DNA of 64,000 bases from CAZPEV01 sp964585635 (lineage in GTDB: Bacteria; Zixibacteria; MSB-5A5; GN15; JAAZOE01): contig CAZPEV010000001.1 in assembly GCA_964585635.1 (NCBI GenBank), positions 1 through 64,000 on the forward strand, read 5' to 3'. Positions 38,597 to 46,565 of the stretch are shown here, in pieces; the first letter of the stretch is position 1; each line of letters opens with the position of its first letter. The position numbers and the translations under genes are program-made. A model generated the notes under the pieces. It was not told the origin of the DNA. It saw nothing but the letters and a program-made list of their open reading frames with translations, and searched no databases.

Positions 38597-39752
38597 CGAT
38601 ATCCAGCCATATCACCGGGTCGAGATGTTCCCGCGCCTGGCGAAGCTCAAAATGGACCGTCCCGCTGCCTTTGAGGCCGAGCTTCTGCCCGGCGTCGACG
38701 CGATCGTCAAGCCGGACCAGGGTGCTCGACAAATTGGCATAGGTCGAGTAGAAGCCATCGTCATGCTCAAGAATGACAAAATTGTCGTACCCGCGAAGGC
38801 TGCCGACGTAGGCCACCCGACCGGGCGCACAGGCGACGACCTGTTGAACCTTGGGCGATGGTTTGATGTCAATGCCGGGGGAAAACGATTTGAGCTTGGT
38901 GAGCTTATCTGTCTTCCACCCAAATGATGAGATGATCTCCCCGCGGATCGGCGGGACCAACTGCCCTTGGAGCCGGGCGAACGCCCCGGCTTGAAAACGA
39001 GGGGCTGCTTTCTGGGAACCGGGCTGCTCATGCTTCTGTTCCAGGCCGGCGACAATATCCTCCATGCGACGAGCGGCATCGGATAGGAAAGCGAGTCTGT
39101 CCTGCAGTTGATTGGCTTGACGGCGAACCGTCCCCAGACTGCTCTCCCCTTTTTCCTTGAGAGCCAAGTCGAGGCTGACTTTGGTCTTCCTTTCCTTGCG
39201 CAGCCGTTGGAGCCCGGTGCCGGCCTTCGTCAGACTGTCCAGGTATCGGGTCAGGAGGCGAACCGAATCGCTGGCCAGACCGATCTCCCGCGTGGAAACG
39301 CCGGTGATCGCAGCCAGGTATTGCATCCGGCGGCCGTGCGCCAAGATATCATCCGTGGCCGAGGAAGACGCCGTGTCGACCGCCCATCGGCTCCGATAAT
39401 AGCCGACCAAAAGGCTGATGTAGCCGGCTTTTCTGCGCCTGAGCCGGTCGGACGAATCGTTCAGGCGGGAAGTGTTGGCCGCCAGGTCCCGCTGAACGGC
39501 GGCGAGCTGACGTTCCAGTTTATCCACCACCTTACGATTTCGGCTGACTCGTTCGCCGTACTTGGAGATCGACTTCAAGAGATTGTTTTCCAGCTTCTTC
39601 AGGCTGTCCACCTGGCGCTGAGTCTGGCCGAGGTCGGCCTTGATCTTCTCCAACTCCTTGCGGTCATCGAGGAGTTGGTGGGGATCGTCCTTAGCCATTA
39701 TGGCAGCGGCCAGCGGCAGAAGGGCGATTAATATGAGTGCCACCATTCGCAT
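38586..39752 (-). CDS. envC: EnvC-like murein hydrolase activator (coiled coil + degenerate LytM)
   Basis: 388 residues: a signal peptide (MRMVALILIALLPLAAAIMA), a long coiled coil about 25-260 (LGQTQRQVDSLKKLENNLLK), then a LytM/M23 domain about 265-385. The zinc-site residues are altered: FSPGIDI where enzymes have HxGxDI, STYANLSS where enzymes have YxHL, while VHFELRQ is kept. As in EnvC and NlpD, this points to an activator of cell-wall amidases rather than an enzyme. It is three bases downstream of ftsX, matching the known FtsEX-EnvC system in which FtsEX recruits and switches EnvC during cell division. Confidence 0.88.
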   Translation of the reverse strand: MRMVALILIALLPLAAAIMAKDDPHQLLDDRKELEKIKADLGQTQRQVDSLKKLENNLLKSISKYGERVSRNRKVVDKLERQLAAVQRDLAANTSRLNDSSDRLRRRKAGYISLLVGYYRSRWAVDTASSSATDDILAHGRRMQYLAAITGVSTREIGLASDSVRLLTRYLDSLTKAGTGLQRLRKERKTKVSLDLALKEKGESSLGTVRRQANQLQDRLAFLSDAARRMEDIVAGLEQKHEQPGSQKAAPRFQAGAFARLQGQLVPPIRGEIISSFGWKTDKLTKLKSFSPGIDIKPSPKVQQVVACAPGRVAYVGSLRGYDNFVILEHDDGFYSTYANLSSTLVRLDDRVDAGQKLGLKGSGTVHFELRQAREHLDPVIWLDIDAF

Positions 39753-39755
39753 ATT

Positions 39756-40610
39756 TCAGGAAACCAGAAATCGACGGATGCCCAAATATGCGCCCAACAT
39801 TCCGGTCAGACCGGCCAGCGTGGCATACAGCAGAACCTGGGCCGGGGAAGGAAACAGCAGGGGGACCGTCCAGAGATTAATATGTTCGGCCGCGAAAATC
39901 ATGATGGCCCAGCCGAGGAGTGCGGCCACGAATCCCGAGAGGAATCCCTCCGCCAGAAACGGGAATTCCAGATGCGCCGGTCCGGCCCCCAAAAGCCTGA
40001 GTTGAAACAGATCCTGGGTCTTGCTTCGGGCTGTCAGGCGGCTGGTGTTCGCCATCGTGAGGAGCACGACGGCAAGGATCACCAGACCGACGACGAACAT
40101 CGCCTGGCGCACGCGGCCGGCGGTGCTTTCGAGACGATCGATCCAGGCGCGATTGAATTCGACCGCATCGACCCCGGCAAGCTTGCCGAGGCGGTTGCGC
40201 AAATCGTCCAACGCCGCCAGGCTGATGGTGCGGTTGAAGCGAATGACAAACGAGCGGGGCAGCGGATTTTCCTCGAGCTCGTCAAGAATACCGGGCCCCA
40301 GATCATGCTCCAGGACGACGGCCGCCTCGGCCTTGGAGACGAAAGAGACCGTGCCGACGCCGGCCAGCGACTTCAACGATCGCTCCAATGCGGGCAGGGC
40401 GCTCTCCGGCAGATTGTCGGAAAGGAATAGCTCCATGGCGACGCTTTTGGCCATATCGCCGTATTGACGATTGACGTTAATGGACGCCACCCAGAAGAGA
40501 TCGACCAGGATAAGCACAATGACCAAAACCAGGAAGGAACCAAGCGAGATCCATTTCTCCCGCCGAACATGCCGGCCGATCAGCCTGATGAATCGTCCCA
40601 TCCCTTTCAT
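39756..40610 (-). CDS. ftsX: Cell division protein FtsX
   Basis: 284 residues with four transmembrane segments: one near residue 22-42, an extracytoplasmic domain of about 120 residues (the EnvC-binding region in known systems), then three near 170-190, 220-240 and 260-280. The FtsX pattern QLFQLRLLGAGPAHLEFPFL-like cytoplasmic loop (KTQDLFQLRLLGA) followed by AEGFLSGFVAALLGW is clear. It overlaps ftsE by 4 bases (ATGA) and is followed closely by the envC-like gene. It should form the membrane half of the FtsEX complex at the septum. Confidence 0.92.
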   Translation of the reverse strand: MKGMGRFIRLIGRHVRREKWISLGSFLVLVIVLILVDLFWVASINVNRQYGDMAKSVAMELFLSDNLPESALPALERSLKSLAGVGTVSFVSKAEAAVVLEHDLGPGILDELEENPLPRSFVIRFNRTISLAALDDLRNRLGKLAGVDAVEFNRAWIDRLESTAGRVRQAMFVVGLVILAVVLLTMANTSRLTARSKTQDLFQLRLLGAGPAHLEFPFLAEGFLSGFVAALLGWAIMIFAAEHINLWTVPLLFPSPAQVLLYATLAGLTGMLGAYLGIRRFLVS

Positions 40611-41260
40611 TCGGCAATTGTTCCCTGCCGCAGAACCAGGCGACGATTTGGCCCGGTTTCCGGTCCCAGACCGGAGGTGATGTAGAGGATCGATGCCCCC
40701 GCCAGGTGCAATGAGGTCAGACGCTCGTTGATAAAGCGGGCCGAGGCCGTATCCAGGCCGTCGGCGGGGGAGTCGGCTACAATCAGCTCCTTGCGGGTGG
40801 TTTCGGCGCGGGCGATTTGCGCCAGCCGCCGTTCCGCCTCGGAAACCATGGCCGGAAAGCGGCCGGCGACATGGCTCAGGCGATACCTGCCGCAGGCTTC
40901 GACGGCGGCCTTGCGGGCGGCTCTGAAGGGGGTACCGGATATCTCCAGCGGAAGGGCAATATTTTCCAGCACGGTGCGGTCGCCAATCAGGGCGAAGATG
41001 CCGCCGATCCCCCCGATTCGGCGACGCAACCCCCGCAGCTTTGACCGTGATCGGCCGGCCTGCCTGATGGAATCGCCGGCAATCATGATGTCACCGCTTT
41101 CCGGCATGATCAGTCCGCAGATCAATTGCACCAAGGTCGTTTTCCCCGACCGGGCCGGTCCGGAGATGACGACGAATTCGCCGCGTCCGAGCGAGAAGGC
41201 CAGATTTTCGAAAACCTTCAGCCCTCCATATGAAAAGCTCACTCGGTCAAGCTGGATCAT
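40607..41260 (-). CDS. ftsE: FtsE-like ABC protein with degenerate ATPase motifs
   Basis: 217 residues from ATG 41258-41260 (the frame continues to 41281). It aligns with FtsE throughout: MIQLDRVSFSYGG, DRTVLENIALPLEIS, FPAMVS...AQIARAE. Walker A is intact (GPARSGKTT, residues 34-42) and the Walker B aspartate is kept (Asp163). However, the catalytic Glu is Ser164 (ADSPADGLD instead of ADEP-type), the LSGGEQQR signature reads VSEAERRL (139-146), the Q-loop Gln is absent with a shortened loop (IFALIGDRT), and the H-loop His is Ser196. Nucleotide binding is plausible, hydrolysis very doubtful. Synteny with ftsX and envC supports the identity. Confidence 0.88.
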   Translation of the reverse strand: MIQLDRVSFSYGGLKVFENLAFSLGRGEFVVISGPARSGKTTLVQLICGLIMPESGDIMIAGDSIRQAGRSRSKLRGLRRRIGGIGGIFALIGDRTVLENIALPLEISGTPFRAARKAAVEACGRYRLSHVAGRFPAMVSEAERRLAQIARAETTRKELIVADSPADGLDTASARFINERLTSLHLAGASILYITSGLGPETGPNRRLVLRQGTIAE

Positions 41261-41498
41261 GCCCGATCCATACCTCCCCATTGAGAATTGCGCCCAGGAG
41301 ACTCTCCGGGAACTGAAATTTCCGCTTCACGAGACCACCATCACGGTATAATAGAGTAAGGTAAACCGTCGGACATTGATAACTCGGCTCGGAGGGCACG
41401 ATCCCGAAATGGTCATTGACACCGGTCGCTCCTGATCCTAGATTTCGACTAATGGTAATGACCTTGCGGCCGATTATCAATATCAAAATGGAGCTGGT

Positions 41499-42419
41499 AT
41501 GAGATACCTGTTCGCCGTTCTCTGTATCCTGTTTGCCGGCAGCCTGCTAGGCTCCGGTTTTGTCAAAATCGAGGTGCCGACTGTTGCCCGGATAAATAAG
41601 ATTTACTTCGAGGACCGCTTCTATGGATGGGCGGTGACCTCCGCCGGGGAAATGCTGTCGACGACCGACGGCGGCAAAACCTGGAAGATGAAGAAGGTGG
41701 CGGCGCGGGGCATCGCCGACGTCGTTATCAAGGGCCGGCAAGGGTATCTGACCGGGGACCGGGGGCTGCTGATGAAATCGACCGATCGCGGGGCCACCTG
41801 GCAAGATATCTCACTCAGCATGAAGTTCAACTTCGTCGGCGTGGGAATTACCAGCGACAGTTCCGTAATGGTTTGCGGCAACGACCAAAACAGCATGTCC
41901 AAGTCCAACGGCGAGTCGTTTATCAGTTGGGATTATGGCAAGACCTGGAAGAAAAGAGAGCATTTGGGAAACGGGTACACCGATCTGGTGACCCAGCCGC
42001 CACGCCGAGTCTACCTGTTGGCGGCGAAAAAAACATTCTTTGCCATGGATGGCGGCTGGTATTTCTGGACCGGGGAATACCCCGGCGGCCGGATGGGTTT
42101 CGGGCTCGATTTCCTGAAAGATTACGGATATTTGGTCGGCAGCAAGGGGCTTTTCGCCGCGTCCACCGATGGCGGCCGAAACTGGACGGAGGTGCCGCTG
42201 GATATCGCCAAGAACCTGTACGCGGTAAACATGTTCGATAACGCCTCGGGACTGGCGGTCGGTCAGGACGGACTACTTCTCTATTTTGCCGATTCCGGCA
42301 AGGCCCATACGGTAGGAGACTGCGGATTCAAAGTTGATCTGCGAACCATTTGCGTCACCGAAGATAAAATCTTCCTGGGCGGCGACAATGGAACCGTGCT
42401 TTATCGAGACCGGAAGTAA
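41499..42419 (+). CDS. Secreted YCF48-like beta-propeller protein
   Basis: 306 residues. ATG 41499 with GGAG five bases upstream; signal peptide MRYLFAVLCILFAGSLLGS. The mature chain is built of repeated YCF48/sialidase-like blades with the Asp-box pattern: STTDGGKTWKMKK, KSTDRGATWQDIS, SWDYGKTWKKRE, ASTDGGRNWTEVP, alternating with GYLTGDRGLL and GLAVGQDGLL strands. Such propellers bind proteins or glycans at the envelope; in cyanobacteria the relative assists photosystem II assembly, but that role cannot apply here. It is a single gene divergent from ftsE. Confidence 0.85.
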   Translation: MRYLFAVLCILFAGSLLGSGFVKIEVPTVARINKIYFEDRFYGWAVTSAGEMLSTTDGGKTWKMKKVAARGIADVVIKGRQGYLTGDRGLLMKSTDRGATWQDISLSMKFNFVGVGITSDSSVMVCGNDQNSMSKSNGESFISWDYGKTWKKREHLGNGYTDLVTQPPRRVYLLAAKKTFFAMDGGWYFWTGEYPGGRMGFGLDFLKDYGYLVGSKGLFAASTDGGRNWTEVPLDIAKNLYAVNMFDNASGLAVGQDGLLLYFADSGKAHTVGDCGFKVDLRTICVTEDKIFLGGDNGTVLYRDRK

Positions 42420-42445
42420 CCGCCCTCCGACGGTAGCCTGGAGAG

Positions 42446-42466
42446 CCGCGCCGGCAGCCGGCGCGG
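42446..42466 (+). terminator. Strong GC hairpin after the propeller gene
   Basis: Perfect 9-bp stem CCGCGCCGG-CAG-CCGGCGCGG 27 bases after the stop codon. No U-run follows, so termination efficiency is uncertain. Confidence 0.45.
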
Positions 42467-42613
42467 AGTCGATCTAATCCCGACCAGCCGGCTTCTCCTC
42501 CAAAACACAGTCACCCTCAGAATTGCCGCCAACGGTGTTATCAGGCGATCATCGATACCGGGCCGGCAGGAAAAGGGCCAAGAGAAAAATCGGACAGAAA
42601 TATTAAATAATGC

Positions 42614-42641
42614 TTGATTATACCTAAATATACGCTATAAT
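42614..42641 (+). promoter_or_regulatory. Sigma-70-type promoter for the HTH-DUF2087 gene
   Basis: TTGATT at 42614-42619 and TATAAT at 42636-42641, spacer 16 bases. Transcription would start near 42648, leaving a leader of under 20 bases. Confidence 0.65.
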
Positions 42642-42666
42642 ACGACAAATGAAGGCGAGGCAAACG

Positions 42667-43128
42667 ATGAAAGATTTTGAGGCCATGCGCTTCTACACTA
42701 CCGCCGAGCTGGCTGAGAAGCTGAGAATGAACCTTCAGGTCATCACCCGCAAGGTGCAGGCGGGTGAGATCGAAGGCTTCAAGATCGGAAAGGACTGGCG
42801 GGTCGAGGAGGCGGCCGTCCAGGCCTGGCTGGAGCGGATTTCGAATCAACGGGCGATGCCTCCCCGCCAAAAGGTTTTGGCCAACTTCATCAAGAACGGC
42901 CGCCTGACTCATCTGCCGGTACAAAGAAAGAAGCGGATTTACATTCTGGAGCATTTTCTGGAGCAGTTTGACTCCGGCCGCACCTATGATGAGGCGGAGG
43001 TGAATGCCGTTATTGAGAAGATCTATGAGGATTTTTGCACGGTCAGGCGGGAATTTATCGCCGAAAAGATGATGACGCGCAAAGCGGGAAAATACCGCCG
43101 CAACAGCAGCTACGCCTTTGCCCCCTGA
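42667..43128 (+). CDS. Excisionase-type HTH protein with DUF2087 domain
   Basis: 153 residues from ATG 42667, chosen because GAGG lies six bases upstream; ATG 42649 coincides with the predicted transcript start. Residues about 8-58 form a MerR/excisionase-like winged helix (MRFYTTAELAEKLRMNLQVI, IEGFKIGKDWRVEEAAVQAW) that binds DNA. Residues about 75-145 are DUF2087 (LPVQRKKRIYILEHFLEQFD, RTYDEAEVNAVIEKIYEDFC, VRREFIAEKMMTRKAGKYRR), a domain often fused to transcription regulators. Probably a transcription regulator; target unknown. It ends 260 bases before tRNA-Gln. Confidence 0.85.
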   Translation: MKDFEAMRFYTTAELAEKLRMNLQVITRKVQAGEIEGFKIGKDWRVEEAAVQAWLERISNQRAMPPRQKVLANFIKNGRLTHLPVQRKKRIYILEHFLEQFDSGRTYDEAEVNAVIEKIYEDFCTVRREFIAEKMMTRKAGKYRRNSSYAFAP

Positions 43129-43299
43129 GGAGGGGCGCGGGCGGGGTGCCCTCGCAAGCGTTGGTCGGATGAATATATGTCGAGCGCACCGCCCCGACTC
43201 TCCCGACTCAATGGCGACGGCGGTCCCGCCTGATATCAAAGGGTCGGCGGGCGACGGTAAATATCAGAGGGGATTATTTTGGGGTGGGCCAATTGACCC

Positions 43300-43327
43300 T
43301 TGACACGGGCGGGGGAATAAATATATT
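43300..43327 (+). promoter_or_regulatory. Sigma-70-type promoter for tRNA-Gln
   Basis: TTGACA at 43300-43305 and TATATT at 43322-43327, spacer 16 bases; predicted start near 43334, about 57 bases before the mature tRNA. Confidence 0.65.
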
Positions 43328-43390
43328 CATGGGGTCGTTTGCAGCGACCGATAGATATGGTGACCGGCCGGTCATGGCCGGGCCGAAAAC

Positions 43391-43461
43391 TGGGAGATCG
43401 TCCAACGGCAGGACACGTGGCTCTGGACCACGTTATCGGGGTTCGAATCCCTGTCTCCCAG
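43391..43461 (+). tRNA. tRNA-Gln (anticodon CTG)
   Basis: 71 bases folding into a full cloverleaf: acceptor TGGGAGA/TCTCCCA, D arm GTCC/GGAC, anticodon stem CGTGG/CCACG with loop CTCTGGA (anticodon CTG after the invariant T33), T arm with GTTCGAATC, and discriminator G. CCA is not encoded. A T-run (43463-43469) directly follows and would end transcription. Confidence 0.95.
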
Positions 43462-43549
43462 CTTTTTTTATTATGCAGATCATAGCTTGCCTGTTGCAAC
43501 AGCCTAAAATCCGGTATCTTCAAAATTAAGAAAGTGGTGTAATCGATCG

Positions 43550-44068
43550 ATGCCGCGTATACTGCACATTGTGGGCTGCAAGAATGCGGGCAAGACACGT
43601 GCCTGCGAAGTGCTGATCGGGCCTCTGCATCGGCTGGGTCTGACGGTCGGGACTCTGAAGTACACCGATCATGATGGTTTCGACTGGGACCAACCGGGCA
43701 AGGATACGTTTCGCCACCGGGCGGCGGGCAGCGACGTCACCGGTATTTTCGGACTGCGCTCGTTTGCCTTCCAGTTTCAGGCGGGCGATCGCCGGGTAGT
43801 CGGCATCGATGATCTGGCGCGTACCTTTTACCCCTCGGTGGATGTGCTGCTCGTGGAGGGGTATCGACGTGGTCCCGGATTGATGCTGGAAGTATGCCGA
43901 CCCGGGTATTCGGACCGGGCCGTGATGCCGCCGGAACGTCTGCTGGCCACGTACGGCGTCAACCTGTATCCACGCGGTGTCCCCCACTTCGAATATGGCG
44001 CCGAAGATTCTCTGGCCGTGTTTATCGCTCAAAATCTGGGACGCCTCCGTGCCCCCGATGAGGCCTGA
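43550..44068 (+). CDS. mobB: Molybdopterin-guanine dinucleotide biosynthesis protein B
   Basis: 172 residues, cytoplasmic GTP-binding adapter for attaching GMP to molybdopterin. The P-loop GCKNAGKT (residues about 9-16) and the family motif TLKYTDHDGFDWDQPGKDTF (the usual HHGFDxDxxGKDS block) followed by RHRAAGSD are diagnostic. VDVLLVEGYRRG matches the Walker B-like strand. It implies molybdenum or tungsten enzymes using a dinucleotide cofactor elsewhere in the genome. No other cofactor gene is adjacent. Confidence 0.92.
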   Translation: MPRILHIVGCKNAGKTRACEVLIGPLHRLGLTVGTLKYTDHDGFDWDQPGKDTFRHRAAGSDVTGIFGLRSFAFQFQAGDRRVVGIDDLARTFYPSVDVLLVEGYRRGPGLMLEVCRPGYSDRAVMPPERLLATYGVNLYPRGVPHFEYGAEDSLAVFIAQNLGRLRAPDEA

Positions 44069-44107
44069 CTCGCTCTGCATCTCCTGAGGCACTGCGCCCG
44101 ACAATAA

Positions 44108-44160
44108 ACGTCCGGCCGGGAAAGGCGACGATTGCGCCGTCTGTGCCCACGGCCGGACGT
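44108..44160. terminator. Long inverted repeat between convergent genes
   Basis: Perfect 11-bp arms ACGTCCGGCCG (44108-44118) and CGGCCGGACGT (44150-44160) around a 31-base loop. It separates mobB from the converging TonB receptor gene and probably serves both as terminator; no long U-run. Confidence 0.6.
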
Positions 44161-44173
44161 AATTGAACTTCCG

Positions 44174-46156
44174 CTAATAACGGGCCTGGACTCCCGCCAT
44201 AATGGTCCGTCCGGCCATCGGATAATTCGTTTCCTCCTCGTAATTCCGGTCGAACAGGTTGCGAACTGAGACGAACAGTTTCGTATGTTGCCCGATCGAC
44301 TGCGCCGCTCTTATATGAGCCAGATAATAATCGGGCATCGGCGCCTCGTATGAATCCACGCGATCGGCGTTGTACTGCCCGGAATGCGCGATTTCCAGGC
44401 CGAAACGGACCCGCCAGGTGAGGAGATAATCCACCTTATGCCGGGGCGCGTAGCTGCGCCGCACGTGGGCGTCGTCGCTGCCGCTCGGCGGTTCCTGCCA
44501 GGCATCCAGGTAAGCATGATTCAAGAAGAGAGTGAACCCATTCCCTTCACTCACGGTCACGCCGGTCTCGAAACCCTTCAGGGTGACCTCCTCGATGTTT
44601 TCGTACGGATCGTTCTTGCTCTTCCGGTCGATCAAGTCCTCGACGTCGTTGAGAAACGCGGTTTGCACCAGGGCCAGCCACGAGAATGGTTCCAGGCGGT
44701 AGCCGATCTCGTACTTGACGGCACGTTCCGGTTTCAGGTCGGGATTGCCTGACGTCGAAGAGTAAAGATAATTCATGGCCGGAAAGTGGGTGGACGCACC
44801 CACGGCTGCGCGAAGACTCAGCATTGTCCACGGTGACACGGTGACGCTGCCGTACGGGTCGACGGCTGTTCCCGAGGCGTCGATGCTATCGGCGTTCATC
44901 CAACTGAACGCCGCCCCGGCGTCGATCAGGACATCCTTCGAGGCCATCACATTGAGTAGATCGAACAATGACCCAGTGGTAATCGAGGCGTTGTCCCACG
45001 GCGCCCCGAGGTCGTCCTGCATGCGGACGCCATCGAGTCGAAAGGCCGCGCCGCTGATATTCGTCACCCGGTCGTTGACGGTGACGGTGGTGCTGAAGTT
45101 GCCGCCCAGATCGTAGCCGTCCTGATAGCTGTCGAACACCAGATTGCTGTCGACCATAATGGGAGAGTTGTACCGCTGAAGCCGGTTTTCGTTGTCGTCA
45201 TAGTAAAGTTTGCCCCGCCAGTACACCCGCTCTCCCCATCGACCGTCCGATCCCGCATCGACATACCAGCGCCGCCACAGCGGGAAGTATTGATAGACCG
45301 GCCGGTCGGTTCCCGAAGGAACATGACGCTTGGCGTCGAAATAACCCGTCGACACCGACAGGAGGGTTCCGCTCGGAAGCGTATAGTTCAGCTTTCCATC
45401 GATGTTGTACCGGCGATAATCGGAATAATCGCGGCGGTCTCCGTCTTCGAGCGGGCCGGGCTTGAAATCATCGGACAACGGATATCCATCCGCCTGCGTG
45501 CGCCCTAATGACACCCAATAGTCCAGACGGCCGCGACGGGCACCATGATTGATCAAAACCTCGTTGTATTTTTCCGATCCGCCGTAAAGCATCGCTTCCG
45601 CGACCGGGGGGCCGTCCACTCGACGGCTGACGATATTGAGGACGCCGCCGAGAGTATTGGCGCCGTAGGCCGCCGGGACCGGACCCTTGACAACGGTCAA
45701 TTCTGAGACGCCGCTGAGGGGAATCGTCGTCAGATCCAGATCGCCGTAGTAGGGCAGGCTGATCGGCCGGCCGTCGTACAGTACCAGCACTTCCTGCGAG
45801 GTGAACCCGCGAATCTGCATCTTCGCCTCCCCCTTGGAACCGGTGGTGACGACCACACCGGGGAGCGTCGCCACGGCCGACGAGACGGTGGGGGCGCCGG
45901 AGATATTGATGGTTCCGGCGCCTAACTCGATTTGTGAGGGATTAAACGTCGGCCGTGTTGACCGCACCTCAACGACTTTACCCAGTTGATACACGTTGGT
46001 GGTGTCATTGATGCCGGCCGCCGCGGCGGCGTCATCGGCCGCAGACGGCTGGGCAGAAAACACCCAGGCAAGACGGATGAGCATCAAGAGCGTGGTCGGA
46101 ACCATGCCCGCGGGAATGCCAATTCGGCGGGGGAAATGATGGAACGGGATCTTCAC
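44174..46156 (-). CDS. TonB-dependent outer-membrane receptor (BtuB/siderophore type)
   Basis: 660 residues from GTG 46154-46156, with AAGGAG at 46165-46170, eight bases upstream; the TTG at 46177 is not favoured. A long signal region (VPTTLLMLIRLAWVFSAQ) is followed by a plausible TonB box in VYQLGKVVEVRS, a plug (SGAPTVSSAVATLPGVVV, MQIRGFTSQEVLVLYDGRPI, YGANTLGGVLNIVSRR) and a barrel ending AGVQARY. Size and plug resemble cobalamin or small metallophore receptors; the ligand cannot be told. A structured leader lies upstream, and a small unknown gene precedes it on the same strand. Confidence 0.93.
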   Translation of the reverse strand: MKIPFHHFPRRIGIPAGMVPTTLLMLIRLAWVFSAQPSAADDAAAAAGINDTTNVYQLGKVVEVRSTRPTFNPSQIELGAGTINISGAPTVSSAVATLPGVVVTTGSKGEAKMQIRGFTSQEVLVLYDGRPISLPYYGDLDLTTIPLSGVSELTVVKGPVPAAYGANTLGGVLNIVSRRVDGPPVAEAMLYGGSEKYNEVLINHGARRGRLDYWVSLGRTQADGYPLSDDFKPGPLEDGDRRDYSDYRRYNIDGKLNYTLPSGTLLSVSTGYFDAKRHVPSGTDRPVYQYFPLWRRWYVDAGSDGRWGERVYWRGKLYYDDNENRLQRYNSPIMVDSNLVFDSYQDGYDLGGNFSTTVTVNDRVTNISGAAFRLDGVRMQDDLGAPWDNASITTGSLFDLLNVMASKDVLIDAGAAFSWMNADSIDASGTAVDPYGSVTVSPWTMLSLRAAVGASTHFPAMNYLYSSTSGNPDLKPERAVKYEIGYRLEPFSWLALVQTAFLNDVEDLIDRKSKNDPYENIEEVTLKGFETGVTVSEGNGFTLFLNHAYLDAWQEPPSGSDDAHVRRSYAPRHKVDYLLTWRVRFGLEIAHSGQYNADRVDSYEAPMPDYYLAHIRAAQSIGQHTKLFVSVRNLFDRNYEEETNYPMAGRTIMAGVQARY

Positions 46157-46388
46157 AGGGACAACTCCTTTCTTCAATATAGTCCTGAGTGACTACATCT
46201 TCGACCGCCGGCGCTCCGTCTGGTTGCAGTCACCCACGACGGAGGCGCCGCGGCAGAAAGATGCGGCGGGAGTTGTCGATGGTCGACCTTTCCAAACACG
46301 GGAGGTCCGGACGTTTCCCTCCGGGCCCGGCGGCCGCACACCATAGCGTTGCGCCGTAGGTCATGCGGCTCGGTCAATCAACAGCCTG
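46157..46388 (-). promoter_or_regulatory. Structured leader of the TonB receptor (riboswitch candidate, class unknown)
   Basis: About 230 non-coding bases with several stems on the minus strand. One arm pair is 46210-46220 / 46238-46249 (GGCGCTCCGTC with GACGGAGGCGCC in plus-strand reading). A second block, 46298-46330, can form two exclusive stems (CCGGA...TCCGG or GGAGG...CCTCC). Such alternation, in front of a receptor gene, is what a metabolite-sensing leader would look like. I looked for a cobalamin box and did not find one. Confidence 0.35.
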
Positions 46389-46565
46389 TTATGGCTCGTT
46401 TTTCATCGGTGTCTTGGTTACTGTGAGCTGAATCACCTCGGGAAATTCGTCCAGACGCAGGGACTGCACCAGGCTCAGCACTACATTGCCGATGATAGTC
46501 CCGGCGAATTGGTTCAGTTCCACGGTGCGGCCGTTTACCAGCAGTGTCACCTCACCAGATTTCAT
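46389..46565 (-). CDS. Small conserved-looking protein upstream of the TonB receptor
   Basis: 58 residues from ATG 46563-46565, preceded by GAGG six bases upstream; earlier in-frame ATGs (46577, 46583) lack a site. The sequence starts MKSGEVTLLVNGRTVELNQF and continues GTIIGNVVLSLVQSLR, a beta-beta-alpha pattern: two short strands, a proline-free helix and a final strand (EVIQLTV). It is not a signal-bearing or membrane protein. I do not recognise the family. Placement on the same strand as a TonB receptor and near mobB hints at metal or cofactor handling. Confidence 0.5.
   Translation of the reverse strand: MKSGEVTLLVNGRTVELNQFAGTIIGNVVLSLVQSLRLDEFPEVIQLTVTKTPMKNEP

Noticed and set aside
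41247..41486. 79-codon minus-strand frame upstream of ftsE
   Set aside because: TTG start with no ribosome site, no recognised family, overlaps ftsE; more likely leader DNA.
43236..43598. 120-codon minus-strand frame reading WETGIRTPITWSRATCPAVG
   Set aside because: This is the familiar spurious translation of a tRNA gene; the tRNA-Gln cloverleaf explains the sequence.
46157..46388. Cobalamin riboswitch before the TonB receptor
   Set aside because: I searched both strands by eye for a B12 box and the GCCACTG-type core and found neither; kept only as an unnamed structured leader.
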